The translations under genes and the position numbers were made by a program. From NCBI RefSeq assembly GCF_030325625.1, contig NZ_JACAIS010000004.1, forward strand, positions 186,001 through 250,000: 64,000 nt of DNA, read 5' to 3'. The notes under the pieces were generated by a model. It was not told where the DNA came from and did not search any database. It saw nothing but the letters and a program-made list of their open reading frames with translations. The first letter of the stretch is position 1, and each line of letters opens with the position of its first letter. Below, one piece after another: positions 1 to 8,667 of the stretch. Origin of the DNA: Sphingobacterium sp. N143. Lineage in GTDB: Bacteria; Bacteroidota; Bacteroidia; Sphingobacteriales; Sphingobacteriaceae.

Positions 1-518
1 ATAGCATCCAGCAATTTTTGGGCACTTGCGGCCGATGTTTTAGCATCATCCTTCACCAAAGCGTCTTTTACCACAAAATACCGACTGGTCACAAGCGCAA
101 GTTGTGTACCATGCTCTGAAGAATTATTTGTCGTGGAATGCGTTTCATGTTCATGATGCTGATGCTCCGATACAGGCTTCAGCGTTCGCACATACTGGCT
201 TTCTTTGGCTAATTTAGCATAAGCATCATCGGGGGCCAGAAATTTTTCACTGTCGAATCCTGCAAGAGCAATACGTTTGAGTACTTCATCAGCGCTCGTT
301 TTTGTCGCATCATAAGTAATCGTTGCCATCTTCGTATCCCCGTTCCAGTCAACTTTAGCCAGCCTTCCTCCGCTCCCCGCTTTTTCAATCATCTGTTCAC
401 TTGCTGTATTTCCGAATACCTTCATCGTTGATGTCTGTGCATGTTTGATTTGTGCATAACTGTTTACATTGGATAGCAATATCATGATAGCCATCCCTAT
501 GATCGAATTTGATTTCAT
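1..518 (-). CDS. Secreted HMA-like/DUF3347 protein, C-terminus outside window
   Basis: Only the first 172 residues are in the window. A signal peptide (1-22, cut after SYA) is followed by a ferredoxin-like heavy-metal-associated fold (about 31-95) that ends in an APDDAY motif, a His-rich linker (EHQHHEHETH, 118-127), and the start of a DUF3347-type domain (from about 138). Relatives in Bacteroidota normally carry a CxxC-type loop (GNCGMC) and a CC before QY. Here these read GNTASEQ and KESQY, and the visible part has no cysteine. A role in copper or other metal handling is inferred from family and the Cys-rich neighbour; the usual thiol metal site is absent. Confidence 0.8.
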   Translation of the reverse strand, partial: MKSNSIIGMAIMILLSNVNSYAQIKHAQTSTMKVFGNTASEQMIEKAGSGGRLAKVDWNGDTKMATITYDATKTSADEVLKRIALAGFDSEKFLAPDDAYAKLAKESQYVRTLKPVSEHQHHEHETHSTTNNSSEHGTQLALVTSRYFVVKDALVKDDAKTSAASAQKLLDA

Positions 519-698
519 TTTGATTCTAATTTATAATGTAAGTAAAATAAGATGAAATCCCTGTTTAAATACCCCAAATAGTAAAAGAACGCATGACGGA
601 TCAGACGCGTACCAACAAGGGATTTCAACCAATAAGTTTAAGATTTTTGGATCCGGAATCCGATCCAATAAGACACAGCATGGGCTGCCATCGTGCTT

Positions 699-1112
699 TT
701 AGATTATTTTGGGAGGCTGCCAGATCGAAAAATATCCTTGAGTATAGATCGGCTGTCTATACCCTGCATAGTGTTGAATGGCATCTGCATCTAAAAGTGA
801 AAAAGCATCCTCTTCTACAGGAGATACCAGGAGATTATATTGCAGTGAACTGCGACAGGATTTTTCCGCACATTTCTTTTCGCAGCTATCAGCATTGTCC
901 CCAGACTGTTCATCAGTATGTTTATCATCTGCGCAACAGCTTCCCTGTCCGGCATCCTCAGCCTCCATATTCTTTTCCAAACAGCAAGCATGCTCAGCAG
1001 CTTCCTCCTGTTTTAGTTCTTCAGCGGCCGCATGACAGGCAAAGACCCGACCTGGGACTAATAGGAGCCCCAACATACAGATTAACAACACAATGTTGAC
1101 TTTTGCCCGCAT
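699..1112 (-). CDS. Small secreted Cys-rich protein
   Basis: A 137-residue protein. It has a signal peptide (1-25, ending VFA) followed by eight cysteines: C26, the pairs C43-C44 and C59-C60, and C77, C81, C86. It is acidic and ends in WQPPKII. The CC pairs and terminal PP recall the HYC_CC_PP family often found near copper-resistance genes in Bacteroidota, but the HYC motif itself is not seen, so that assignment is tentative. An upstream in-frame ATG at 1154 would add 14 residues before the signal peptide and is less likely. It lies just upstream of the HMA/DUF3347-like gene on the same strand, consistent with a shared metal-related role. Confidence 0.65.
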   Translation of the reverse strand: MRAKVNIVLLICMLGLLLVPGRVFACHAAAEELKQEEAAEHACCLEKNMEAEDAGQGSCCADDKHTDEQSGDNADSCEKKCAEKSCRSSLQYNLLVSPVEEDAFSLLDADAIQHYAGYRQPIYTQGYFSIWQPPKII

Positions 1113-1279
1113 AAGGATTAAATTAAAGTATATACAAACCTTTTCTACATGCAAGTGTAATATCTGTAAAAATAGCGGTCTGTGCTTTTATCAGTGTAAA
1201 GATCGTTACTATTTCTTAAATTATACTTATAATATTTCCAGTTTCTTTTGTAAGATTTTTCATGGCATCAGCCATTTCA

Positions 1280-2086
1280 TTACTTTTCTTGCTCTTTGAT
1301 CCACTTGAGCATCAATAAACAGCCCGGCGCATAGACAGCACCATGATCAAAGCCCTGCAATTCATACAATGACGTTTTTGGGTGCCCCACTTGTTTGAGT
1401 ATAGCCGCCAGATGCGCATTCTCTTCATACCTTGCTGGCAGCTCCAGCTTCGCATCGCCAGTGATCAGGACAATAGCTGGGGCATCCTTTCGTGCAAATG
1501 AGATTGGTGCAAATTGATCGATCTGCGGGATCACCATCGACTGCCCGCGCTCCTTTTTAATAGTATAATGTGTATTTGTCTGACCACTGATAGGTGCCAA
1601 CCCTTTAATTTTATTGGCATCGACGCCATATCGCTGTAGATAACTCGAATCGAGCCCCACCATTAAAGCCAAATACCCACCGGCGGAATGCCCAGAAACA
1701 TAAATTTTTGCCGGATCACCACCATAAGAAGCAATATTGGCAAAGGTCCAGGCCACTGCTTCAGCCGCATCATCGATATAACTGGGGGCTTTCCCCTTTG
1801 GGCTTAAGCGATAGTTGACTGCAACGACAGCAACACCCTTATCCTTCAGTTCTAGTGGAATAAACTTATTTCCTTCTTCCAACCCGCCACCATGGAACCA
1901 TACAATAGTAGAAAAACCTTTTCGATCGGCTGGGACGTAGAGATCCAGCTTACAACGTTCTTTTTTGTAGGCATCAGTATCCGTATTTTTACAGTAACTG
2001 ATATTTTCTAGTGTTCGGTATTTTTGCGCAAAGATTGTACCCTGCGAAATCAATAAAAAAAATAGAACAAGCAGTCTTGAGAGCAT
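1280..2086 (-). CDS. Secreted alpha/beta-hydrolase (esterase/lipase-like)
   Basis: A 268-residue alpha/beta-hydrolase of the BD-FAE/carboxylesterase type, probably hydrolysing ester bonds in the periplasm. It has a signal peptide (1-20), an oxyanion motif HGGG (65-68), a nucleophile elbow GHSAG with S134, and likely acid and base residues near D211 and H248 (GFDHG). The fold is complete in length. It is the first gene of a minus-strand run toward the Cys-rich and DUF3347-like genes, but the 167-base gap makes co-transcription uncertain. Substrate cannot be read from sequence. Confidence 0.85.
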   Translation of the reverse strand: MLSRLLVLFFLLISQGTIFAQKYRTLENISYCKNTDTDAYKKERCKLDLYVPADRKGFSTIVWFHGGGLEEGNKFIPLELKDKGVAVVAVNYRLSPKGKAPSYIDDAAEAVAWTFANIASYGGDPAKIYVSGHSAGGYLALMVGLDSSYLQRYGVDANKIKGLAPISGQTNTHYTIKKERGQSMVIPQIDQFAPISFARKDAPAIVLITGDAKLELPARYEENAHLAAILKQVGHPKTSLYELQGFDHGAVYAPGCLLMLKWIKEQEK

Positions 2087-2322
2087 AAAAAATGAGTTTA
2101 CATATTCAGCCTCATAAAGTTAGTAAAAACTATGCTAATACGGGGCACCGATCCCTAAAATTAATTGATGTGACCATATGCTCATCATTTTGATCAGCCT
2201 GTTCAGATCATTTCTGTTGAAATTTCGATAATTATCACTTCAGGATATAACAAAACCCGTAATTTCCTGTTTATTATTTTAGAAACTGTTATTACTTAAT
2301 CTATAAAACTGATCAATAGCAT

Positions 2323-2763
2323 ATGGAACAGATAAAAATTCAAGCCAATATCAATGTACGAGTAGAAACCATCTGGAATGCGTACACCTCCGCAGAAGAT
2401 ATTATGCAGTGGAATCAAGCCTCTGATGATTGGCACTGTACAAGTTCAATCAATGACCTCCGAGTAGGTGGAAAATTCAAAAATCGCATGGAGGCGAAAG
2501 ATGGATCTGCCGGTTTTGATTTTGAAGGAACCTATACCGCTCTCGACCCCTTTAAAAAAATCGCTTATGTCATGTCTGATGGCCGCCATGTGGAAATTCA
2601 TTTCGATACAAAAAAAAACACCACCGATGTCAACGTAGTTTTTGACGCTGAATCCGAAAACCCCATTGATTTACAACGCAATGGCTGGCAGGCCATACTG
2701 GACAATTTTAAATCTTATGTTGAAAGAACATACGGCAACCCGGCCTATGGTCAGACACATTAA
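2323..2763 (+). CDS. SRPBCC/AHSA1-family protein
   Basis: A 146-residue cytosolic protein of the START/Bet v1-like superfamily, AHSA1 (YndB-like) branch. The N-terminal strand leads into an ETIWNAYT helix and a DIMQWN segment, followed by the typical DLRVGGKF and FEGTYTALDPFKKIAYV strands and a C-terminal helix (NGWQAILDNFKSYVE). Members bind hydrophobic ligands in a central cavity; the ligand here is unknown. It stands alone, with 178 bases before the next gene. Confidence 0.85.
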   Translation: MEQIKIQANINVRVETIWNAYTSAEDIMQWNQASDDWHCTSSINDLRVGGKFKNRMEAKDGSAGFDFEGTYTALDPFKKIAYVMSDGRHVEIHFDTKKNTTDVNVVFDAESENPIDLQRNGWQAILDNFKSYVERTYGNPAYGQTH

Positions 2764-2941
2764 AATGTGTGGATATTATTTTAAATACATTACGGTTGCC
2801 AGCCATACTGCGATCCAGAACGATTTAAATAGGTAATATGCTTGGATTACTAGGTACATTAGCTATCTTTAACCAAGATTACGTAACATGCGTATGACCT
2901 TCGGATATAAAGTCCAATGAAAAGCGATAAAGACATAACAT

Positions 2942-3400
2942 ATGACAATAATTAACAATTATGAAGAGTACAAAGCCTTTGAAGGCAAGTCATTAGGAGA
3001 GTCCCAATGGCACACCATTGATCAAAAACAGATCAATCAATTTGCTGACGCAACTCTTGATCATCAATGGATCCATCTCGATAGTGAAAAAGCAAAAACG
3101 GATAGCCCCTTCAAGACAACGATTGCACATGGCTACCTGACCCTGTCGCTTATTCCCTATTTATGGAAACAAATAGCCGAAGTGAGAAATGTAAAGATGG
3201 AAATCAATTATGGCATTGAAAACTTACGTTTTGCTCAGCCGGTTCTTGTTGACAATGAAGTGCAGTTACATACGCATGTAAAATCTGTGGTCAACCTCCG
3301 GGGTGTGATCAAAGTAACGATTGAAGCTACCTTAAAAATCAAGGATACCGCAAAACCAGCCTATGTTGGTGACGTCATTTTCTTATACCATTTCAATTAG
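2942..3400 (+). CDS. MaoC-family (R)-specific enoyl hydratase
   Basis: A 152-residue single hotdog-fold MaoC protein. The hydratase motif is present, with D40 and H45 in FADATLDHQWIH, followed by the hot-dog helix AHGYLTLSL (62-70). These residues support (R)-specific hydration of 2-enoyl-CoA. The length matches stand-alone PhaJ/NodN-like enzymes. The acyl chain preference and pathway are not visible. A GNAT gene follows 25 bases downstream and may be co-transcribed. Confidence 0.88.
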   Translation: MTIINNYEEYKAFEGKSLGESQWHTIDQKQINQFADATLDHQWIHLDSEKAKTDSPFKTTIAHGYLTLSLIPYLWKQIAEVRNVKMEINYGIENLRFAQPVLVDNEVQLHTHVKSVVNLRGVIKVTIEATLKIKDTAKPAYVGDVIFLYHFN

Positions 3401-3425
3401 CCTTCATGCCTATCCAATATTCGAT

Positions 3426-3896
3426 ATGCAAGATGATTTAAACATAAAAGAAATAACAGATCATAAGGATTTTCCTTATGATCTGTTGCTTTTGGCCGAT
3501 GAGACTGTGGCCGCAATCAACAACTATATTTTCAATTCAAAGGTCTATACAGTACTGGATCAGCAGCAGCCCATTGCTGTATTTTGTTTATACCCACACG
3601 ATACCCAAACCCTGGAGATTAAGAATATCGCCGTTTCCGTCCCCCATCAAAACAAGGGGCTTGGAAGCCGCATCTTGCATTATATCCAAAAAAACTATGC
3701 GAAATCCTATGCGAACCTGATTGTCGGTACTGCCGACTGCGGTATCCATCAAATCCGATTCTATGAGCGTAATGGCTTTGTCCCCTATGGTATTCGGAAG
3801 AATTTTTTTATTGACAACTATGATCAGCCCATCTACGAAAACGGCCAGCGCTTAAAAGATATGGTCCTGTTAAAATATCAGTCTTCAGGATCTTGA
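3426..3896 (+). CDS. GNAT-family N-acetyltransferase
   Basis: A 156-residue GNAT protein. The acetyl-CoA motif A reads VSVPHQNKGLGSRIL (Q/RxxGxG/A-like), followed by a motif B region with FYERNGFVPYG. The start at MQDDLNIKEI was chosen because the longer frame overlaps the end of the MaoC gene and adds a non-conserved leader. Acceptor substrate is unknown. A loop-less palindrome follows the stop and separates it from the convergent YeiH gene. Confidence 0.85.
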   Translation: MQDDLNIKEITDHKDFPYDLLLLADETVAAINNYIFNSKVYTVLDQQQPIAVFCLYPHDTQTLEIKNIAVSVPHQNKGLGSRILHYIQKNYAKSYANLIVGTADCGIHQIRFYERNGFVPYGIRKNFFIDNYDQPIYENGQRLKDMVLLKYQSSGS

Positions 3897-3900
3897 TGAA

Positions 3901-3918
3901 ACTCTTCAGCTGAAGAGT
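3901..3918. repeat. 18-bp perfect palindrome between convergent genes
   Basis: ACTCTTCAG is followed immediately by its reverse complement, with no loop and no T-tract. It sits four bases after the GNAT stop and upstream of the convergent YeiH 3' end. It may act as a weak bidirectional terminator or a protein site. Confidence 0.5.
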
Positions 3919-3965
3919 ACAGCATGCTAACGAATAGGTATCTCCCATTTCCTTTTGCTGACCGT

Positions 3966-4940
3966 TTAAAAACAAAAATAAATATACACTAGGACCGGGA
4001 TTGACAGGCATAGCCACAGTACTATACCTTGTAATATCGCCTTGAGACCGACAGACAATAGGACATCCCTCGACATACTTGCTCCGATCAGAAACAACGT
4101 TAATGTAAGTCCGATCTTGGATATCGCCACCATATACGTCTCAATGGATTGGAACCAGGGAACATAACTGTTCAAGATAATGACCAGTATAAATAATGCG
4201 ATAAAATAAGGAAATTTGACTTTCGTTCCGTTCGATTTAAACGCCAGGCTGCTCAAAAACGAAATTGGAATAATCCATAATGCCCGTGTCAATTTGACCG
4301 TTGTTGCAACTTCCAGTGCCTCACTGCCGTATTTGCTTGCCGCGCCGACGACAGAACTGGTATCATGTATTGCTACGGCACACCACAATCCAAACTGGGT
4401 TTGTGAGAGATCCAGGATACGGCCTACCGTAGGAAATACGAACAATGCCAGGGCATTCAATAAAAATACGGTTCCCAAAACCATACTGATCTGCTTTTCG
4501 TTTGCCTTTATTGCCGGTGCAACTGCCGCAATAGCACTTCCGCCACAGATTGCTGTTCCCACGGCAATCAAATAGGCTGTTCCCCTTTCTAACTTGAATA
4601 AGTTGCCCAATACATGTCCCAGAGACAAAGTGCCCAACATCACCAACAGGGTCAAGAAAAATCCCTGCTTCCCGGTCTGTATCACAGTATCCACCTGCAT
4701 CCCGAACCCCAATCCCACGATCGATACTTGTAGCATAAGCTGAGTCAGCTTATGGTTGAGCGTCAAAAAAGGATGACCTATCCATTGTGCGACAATGATC
4801 CCCAACAGTAAAGCCATTGGTGCCGACACCATCGGTGTAAGACACATAACGAATAAAAGAATAAAGATAAGCTCTCGAATTGAAACCTTTTTATTTAAAA
4901 GCTGTCTGTACCGGAATTCGGCACTTACTTTCTTGTCCAT
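3966..4940 (-). CDS. YeiH/UPF0324 putative sulfate exporter
   Basis: A 324-residue integral membrane protein with about 9-10 hydrophobic segments. Family landmarks include ALLLGIIVAQWIG, VGLGFGMQVD, GTAICGGSAIAAVAPAI and IHDTSSVVGAASKYG. UPF0324/YeiH members are annotated as putative sulfate exporters, but direct biochemical evidence is thin, so the substrate is a family-level guess. Length fits the family. It is convergent with the GNAT gene. A sulfur role would suit the cysE-cysM operon nearby, but that link is inference. Confidence 0.88.
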   Translation of the reverse strand: MDKKVSAEFRYRQLLNKKVSIRELIFILLFVMCLTPMVSAPMALLLGIIVAQWIGHPFLTLNHKLTQLMLQVSIVGLGFGMQVDTVIQTGKQGFFLTLLVMLGTLSLGHVLGNLFKLERGTAYLIAVGTAICGGSAIAAVAPAIKANEKQISMVLGTVFLLNALALFVFPTVGRILDLSQTQFGLWCAVAIHDTSSVVGAASKYGSEALEVATTVKLTRALWIIPISFLSSLAFKSNGTKVKFPYFIALFILVIILNSYVPWFQSIETYMVAISKIGLTLTLFLIGASMSRDVLLSVGLKAILQGIVLWLCLSIPVLVYIYFCF

Positions 4941-5157
4941 ATAACTGTAAATTGATATGGCACAAATTTGAATAACTTTTAATTATCCATTAAACTATAA
5001 AAAATAATAAGTCATAACTATATATTATTGATGTTACAGGTATTATTCAGCAAAAATCAGCGGTTACACCTATACAGTCTTAAATTCCTGCTGATTTAAA
5101 CATATAAATCATTATATTTCAATTAAATTCAACATTATATCAAATAAGAAACAAGTT

Positions 5158-5517
5158 ATGAAATTGACCGCCATACACCCCAAGTTGCCCATGCGTGACA
5201 AAGCCGCCACCAAACATTTCTACCTGGAAAAGCTCCATTTTCAACCTTGCGGGACCGAAGACTATCCCGGTTATCTGATGATGAGAAAAGATCTTGTCGA
5301 AATCCATTTTTTTGAATTCGCTGATCTTTTACCTGCTGAGAACTATGGTATGGTCTACATCCGTACAGATCATATCGACCAGCTCTATCAGTTCATGCAG
5401 GAAAATAATATTGTCATTCATCCCAACGGCAGACTGGAGACCAAACCTTGGGGACAACGGGAATTCTCCATCCTGGATCCCGATAATAATCTGCTGACTT
5501 TTGGCCAGGCTATATAA
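5158..5517 (+). CDS. VOC-family glyoxalase/bleomycin-resistance-like protein
   Basis: A 119-residue protein with a single vicinal-oxygen-chelate module pair. The first beta-alpha-beta-beta unit (about 1-58) contains LVEIHFFEF. The second (about 60-117) contains IRTDHIDQLY and the hallmark WGQREFSILDPDNNLLTF. The size matches dimeric bleomycin-binding proteins that sequester the drug. Many similar proteins have other roles, so resistance is not proven. It is monocistronic and convergent with cysM. Confidence 0.85.
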   Translation: MKLTAIHPKLPMRDKAATKHFYLEKLHFQPCGTEDYPGYLMMRKDLVEIHFFEFADLLPAENYGMVYIRTDHIDQLYQFMQENNIVIHPNGRLETKPWGQREFSILDPDNNLLTFGQAI

Positions 5518-5550
5518 ATCCAAGAACATCAGGAATCATGCATCAATGTA

Positions 5551-5599
5551 AAAAAAATAGCCTTACATTATTATAAACATAGCATAATAATGTAAGGCT
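5551..5599 (-). terminator. Rho-independent terminator of cysM
   Basis: A perfect 15-bp stem (5559-5573 with 5585-5599, 11-base loop) is followed on the minus strand by a run of eight T (5551-5558 region). A second small hairpin (GGCTAT/ATAGCC, about 5608-5624) lies between it and cysM. Confidence 0.85.
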
Positions 5600-5640
5600 G
5601 TCGAACAAGGCTATTTCAGATAGCCTGATCGCATGGCAAC

Positions 5641-6513
5641 CTAAGCAAACAGATCGGAGCTCAGATAACGGTCGCCCCGGTCACAGGCGATAAATACAAT
5701 CACCCCTTCCTCAATTTCTTGTGCAATTTTAAGCGCTCCAGCAAATGCGCCCCCCGTACTCATTCCGGCAAACAGACCTTCACGTTTCACCAGTTCACGG
5801 GCCAGTTCGGTCGCTTCCTGCTGTGAAATATCAATCACACGGTCCACGCGGCTCGGATCAAATATTTTTGGCAGATACGCCTCAGGCCAGCGCCTGATGC
5901 CTGGTATGGAAGATTCCGGTGTGGGTTGACAGCCCACGATCTGGATGGCAGGGTTTTTCTCCTTAAGGTACATTGAATTCCCCATAATAGTTCCTGTCGT
6001 TCCCATTGCACTTACAAAATGCGTAATTTTGCCAGCTGTATCACGCCATATCTCAGGTCCTGTCGTTTTGATATGTGCTTTATAATTATCCGGATTCGCA
6101 AATTGGTTCAAGATAAAATAGCCTTCTTTTGCTGCCTTCTCCTCCGCATAATCACGACAGATTTCCATCGATTCCAGCAAAGTAACCTGAGCACCATAGG
6201 CTTCCATCGTAAGCGTTCTTTCTCTGGTAGATGACTTGGGCATCACCAGTTCCAGGTCCAGACCATATATCCCAGCAATCATCGCCAGGGCAATTCCTGT
6301 ATTGCCACTGGTAGCTTCGATCAGTTTACTCTCTTTTGAAATTTCTCCACGTTCCAATGCCGAACGGATCATATTCAGTGCCGCACGGTCTTTAACCGAT
6401 CCCGCAGGGTTGTTCCCCTCCATCTTCGCAAAGATGTGCACCTTCGGATTTGAATGAAATTGGGTAATCTCGACCAAGGGAGTATTGCCAATGGTATCTA
6501 TGATGTTTCCCAT
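5641..6513 (-). CDS. cysM: Cysteine synthase B (O-acetylserine sulfhydrylase)
   Basis: A 290-residue PLP enzyme that makes L-cysteine from O-acetylserine and sulfide or thiosulfate. It opens with DTIGNTPLVEI. The Schiff-base lysine is K41 (GSVKDRAAL), the substrate loop is TSGNTG (69-74 region), and the phosphate cup lies in the MGTTGT segment. Length is typical of CysM. It follows cysE by only six bases on the same strand, so the pair is a cysteine-synthesis operon ending at the strong terminator downstream. It provides a useful comparison for the divergent paralogue at 42153. Confidence 0.95.
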   Translation of the reverse strand: MGNIIDTIGNTPLVEITQFHSNPKVHIFAKMEGNNPAGSVKDRAALNMIRSALERGEISKESKLIEATSGNTGIALAMIAGIYGLDLELVMPKSSTRERTLTMEAYGAQVTLLESMEICRDYAEEKAAKEGYFILNQFANPDNYKAHIKTTGPEIWRDTAGKITHFVSAMGTTGTIMGNSMYLKEKNPAIQIVGCQPTPESSIPGIRRWPEAYLPKIFDPSRVDRVIDISQQEATELARELVKREGLFAGMSTGGAFAGALKIAQEIEEGVIVFIACDRGDRYLSSDLFA

Positions 6514-6519
6514 AAGTTT

Positions 6520-7329
6520 CTATATTATTGGTTTTGAATCTATAAATTTTGATGTTGCTTGATGATATACCGTAGTATAAGGTTCCACTGACCCTGTCAA
6601 CCACACATTTCCGCCAATCACCGAATGATGCCCAATATAGGTCTCACCTCCCAAGATCGTCGCTCCCGAATAAATAATCACATGATCGCCAATTGTTGGA
6701 TGGCGTTTCACATTCGAAAATCCTTTATCCACACTCAGAGCCCCTAAGGTTACGCCTTGATAAAGTTTCACATAATTACCGATCGTACACGTTTCACCAA
6801 TCACCAACCCTGTCCCATGATCAATATGCAGGTGATGACCTATGGTGGCTCCCGGATGGATATCGATTCCGGTCTTTGAATGTGCATGTTCGGTCAATAT
6901 CCTGGGAATTAATGGCACGCCAAGCCTATGCAATTCATTTGCCATCCGAAAAATACAGATCGCAAAAAAACCAGGATAAGTACGGACCACTTCCCGCTTA
7001 TTCTGTGCAGCAGGATCCCCATCCATCAGCGCATCAGCATCCCAGCACATCAGCTCATAAAGTGCTGGAATACGCTCAAAAAACTGGCGCGCCACTTTCG
7101 AATGATTGCAATTTCCACAGGCTTTTGACTTGCTCAATAGCTGTTCCAGCTCCAGCTCAAACTGTTCAAAAGCCAGCTTCACGTCATCGACCGATTTCAT
7201 CTCACCCGAATTTCGTTCCGGAAAAAGTGCATCCAGAATTTTGGTCGCCCAACCACAGATCTTCTTGTTAGAAGGCATTTCTAAAACAGCGAGTTGCTGT
7301 TCATAGATATGTTGATAAAAATCATGCAT
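6520..7329 (-). CDS. cysE: Serine O-acetyltransferase
   Basis: A 269-residue protein that acetylates L-serine with acetyl-CoA, the first step of cysteine synthesis. The N-terminal helical domain is followed by a left-handed beta-helix with hexapeptide repeats, including GIDIHPGATIG, HHLHIDHGTGLVIGE and YQGVTLGALS. The organisation is EpsC-like. The start at MHDFYQ (7329) is preferred: an in-frame ATG at 7353 falls on the predicted promoter box (7351-7358) and could not be in its transcript. It heads the cysE-cysM operon. Confidence 0.93.
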   Translation of the reverse strand: MHDFYQHIYEQQLAVLEMPSNKKICGWATKILDALFPERNSGEMKSVDDVKLAFEQFELELEQLLSKSKACGNCNHSKVARQFFERIPALYELMCWDADALMDGDPAAQNKREVVRTYPGFFAICIFRMANELHRLGVPLIPRILTEHAHSKTGIDIHPGATIGHHLHIDHGTGLVIGETCTIGNYVKLYQGVTLGALSVDKGFSNVKRHPTIGDHVIIYSGATILGGETYIGHHSVIGGNVWLTGSVEPYTTVYHQATSKFIDSKPII

Positions 7330-7350
7330 CTCCAAAAGTAAATATTGAAA

Positions 7351-7358
7351 CAAATATA
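7351..7358 (-). promoter_or_regulatory. Candidate -7 box of cysE-cysM
   Basis: On the minus strand this reads TATATTTG, a full match to the Bacteroidota -7 consensus TAnnTTTG, 22 bases before the preferred start at 7329. A clear -33 TTTG at standard spacing is not seen. Confidence 0.55.
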
Positions 7359-7508
7359 CTATACAATATTGATAGATTAACCCTTATTTTCATGAAAGTA
7401 TCCCAATACTCCTCTTATTTGGTCACCTTTTCTTCATTTTCCATCATAGTTGGACGAATACCCCGACATCTTCATGCCTTTCATTACCCAAGCCAAGCCA
7501 GCTGTCCA

Positions 7509-7898
7509 CTACAGCACCAAACGCTCAAAGAGCTCCTGTAATGTGATTTCTGGATCTTCACAAAGCCCCGGATGCGATGCCGAACATTGAATCAAGGTAC
7601 TTCGCTTCGCCGTCAGCCAGCGAAACCTTTCGGTCATATCCAGTGCAGCAAGTTTTCCAGCACGCTTATCGCCGTTGCAGATCTGTTGAAAAGAAGACAG
7701 ATGATTCTCAATCAGCTCCAGCTCAATTTTTGGACATAAGGCCCTCACCTTTTGTTCATCTATGGCATAGATCATCTTCGCAAAACGATATTTACGGCAA
7801 TAGAGCGCAACACCAACATTGATAAATTCCTCACGCTCCACCCGTGGTACCAGCCGTACCACAGCATACTCATACAATGTTCTTTCTGGCATCTTCAA
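7509..7898 (-). CDS. DUF3037-family protein
   Basis: A 129-residue protein with the DUF3037 opening TLYEYAVVRLVPRVEREEFINVGV. The function of DUF3037 is unknown. Two starts are possible, 7898 or the ATG at 7892; both overlap the 3' end of the HipA-like kinase gene (stop at 7870), so translation is probably coupled. The overlapping arrangement suggests the two proteins work together, for example as kinase and partner or substrate. No signal peptide or membrane segment is seen. Confidence 0.85.
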   Translation of the reverse strand: MKMPERTLYEYAVVRLVPRVEREEFINVGVALYCRKYRFAKMIYAIDEQKVRALCPKIELELIENHLSSFQQICNGDKRAGKLAALDMTERFRWLTAKRSTLIQCSASHPGLCEDPEITLQELFERLVL

Positions 7899-8667
7899 TC
7901 TGTTTTACAAAAATGGACGAATTTGCAATGCGCTCCTTCAAAAAAGAAACATACACTTCTCTGGCATCCTCAGCCGACAAGTCTCGTTCGGGATCTGCCA
8001 GCCATTCATCCGGCACAATCGCTACTATTTTCCGAAAAACATCTTCAGTAAAGCTGGAGCTAAATTCGGCATCTACCTGTACCACCATGCTCGCATTTTT
8101 CAGCAGGACATGGTCTTTAATCTGAACAAATGGTTTGACCGATTGTTCTTCCCAGTTATCCCAGCTATGATGGAAATACAGTGAAGCCCCATGGTCGATC
8201 AACCACAGCTCCTTATGCCAGATCAACATATTGGTATTTCGTACGGTACGATCTACGTTCATCAGCAAAGCATCCAGCCAAACGATCTTGGATGCTTCCT
8301 CTGCGCCGATAACATCCACATTGGCATCAAACGTGATGGCACCATTTAAAAAATGCAGCCCCAGATTCTTTCCGACACTAAATTTAAGCAGATCCTGTAT
8401 CTCCTCATCCGGTTCGGTACGTCCAAAAGACTCATCCAGGTTGGCAAAGACAATCTCAGGCACCCGCAACTGGAGCAATCTCGCCAGTTCTCCACCGATC
8501 AGCTCAGCGATCAACGCTTTTCGCCCTTGTCCAGCCCCTCTAAATTTGATGACATAACTAAAGCCATCATCCGCATCGACCAATGCCGGCAACGATCCTC
8601 CTTCCCGAAAAGGTTGCACATAACGGATGATCTCTACTTCTCGAATAATAGGTTGTTGAAAATCCAT
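7870..8667 (-). CDS. HipA-like protein kinase
   Basis: A 265-residue kinase related to HipA but lacking a HipA-type N-terminal subdomain. Probable catalytic residues are visible: a lysine in FSYVIKF (K41), a catalytic-loop motif NVDRTVRNTN (D139, N144/N146), and a DFG-like LIDHGASLYF (D158). This suggests active phosphotransfer. HipA kinases of toxin-antitoxin systems phosphorylate GltX, but those are usually paired with an HTH protein, HipB. Here the partner is a DUF3037 gene overlapping the 3' end by 29 bases. The role is therefore open. Confidence 0.82.
   Translation of the reverse strand: MDFQQPIIREVEIIRYVQPFREGGSLPALVDADDGFSYVIKFRGAGQGRKALIAELIGGELARLLQLRVPEIVFANLDESFGRTEPDEEIQDLLKFSVGKNLGLHFLNGAITFDANVDVIGAEEASKIVWLDALLMNVDRTVRNTNMLIWHKELWLIDHGASLYFHHSWDNWEEQSVKPFVQIKDHVLLKNASMVVQVDAEFSSSFTEDVFRKIVAIVPDEWLADPERDLSAEDAREVYVSFLKERIANSSIFVKQIEDARKNIV

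Noticed and set aside
593..1099. 168-codon plus-strand frame opposite the Cys-rich gene
   Set aside because: No signal, domain or sensible composition; the minus-strand frame has a signal peptide and ordered cysteines.
6693..7271. 192-codon plus-strand frame within cysE
   Set aside because: It is antisense to a clear serine acetyltransferase and has no recognisable features.
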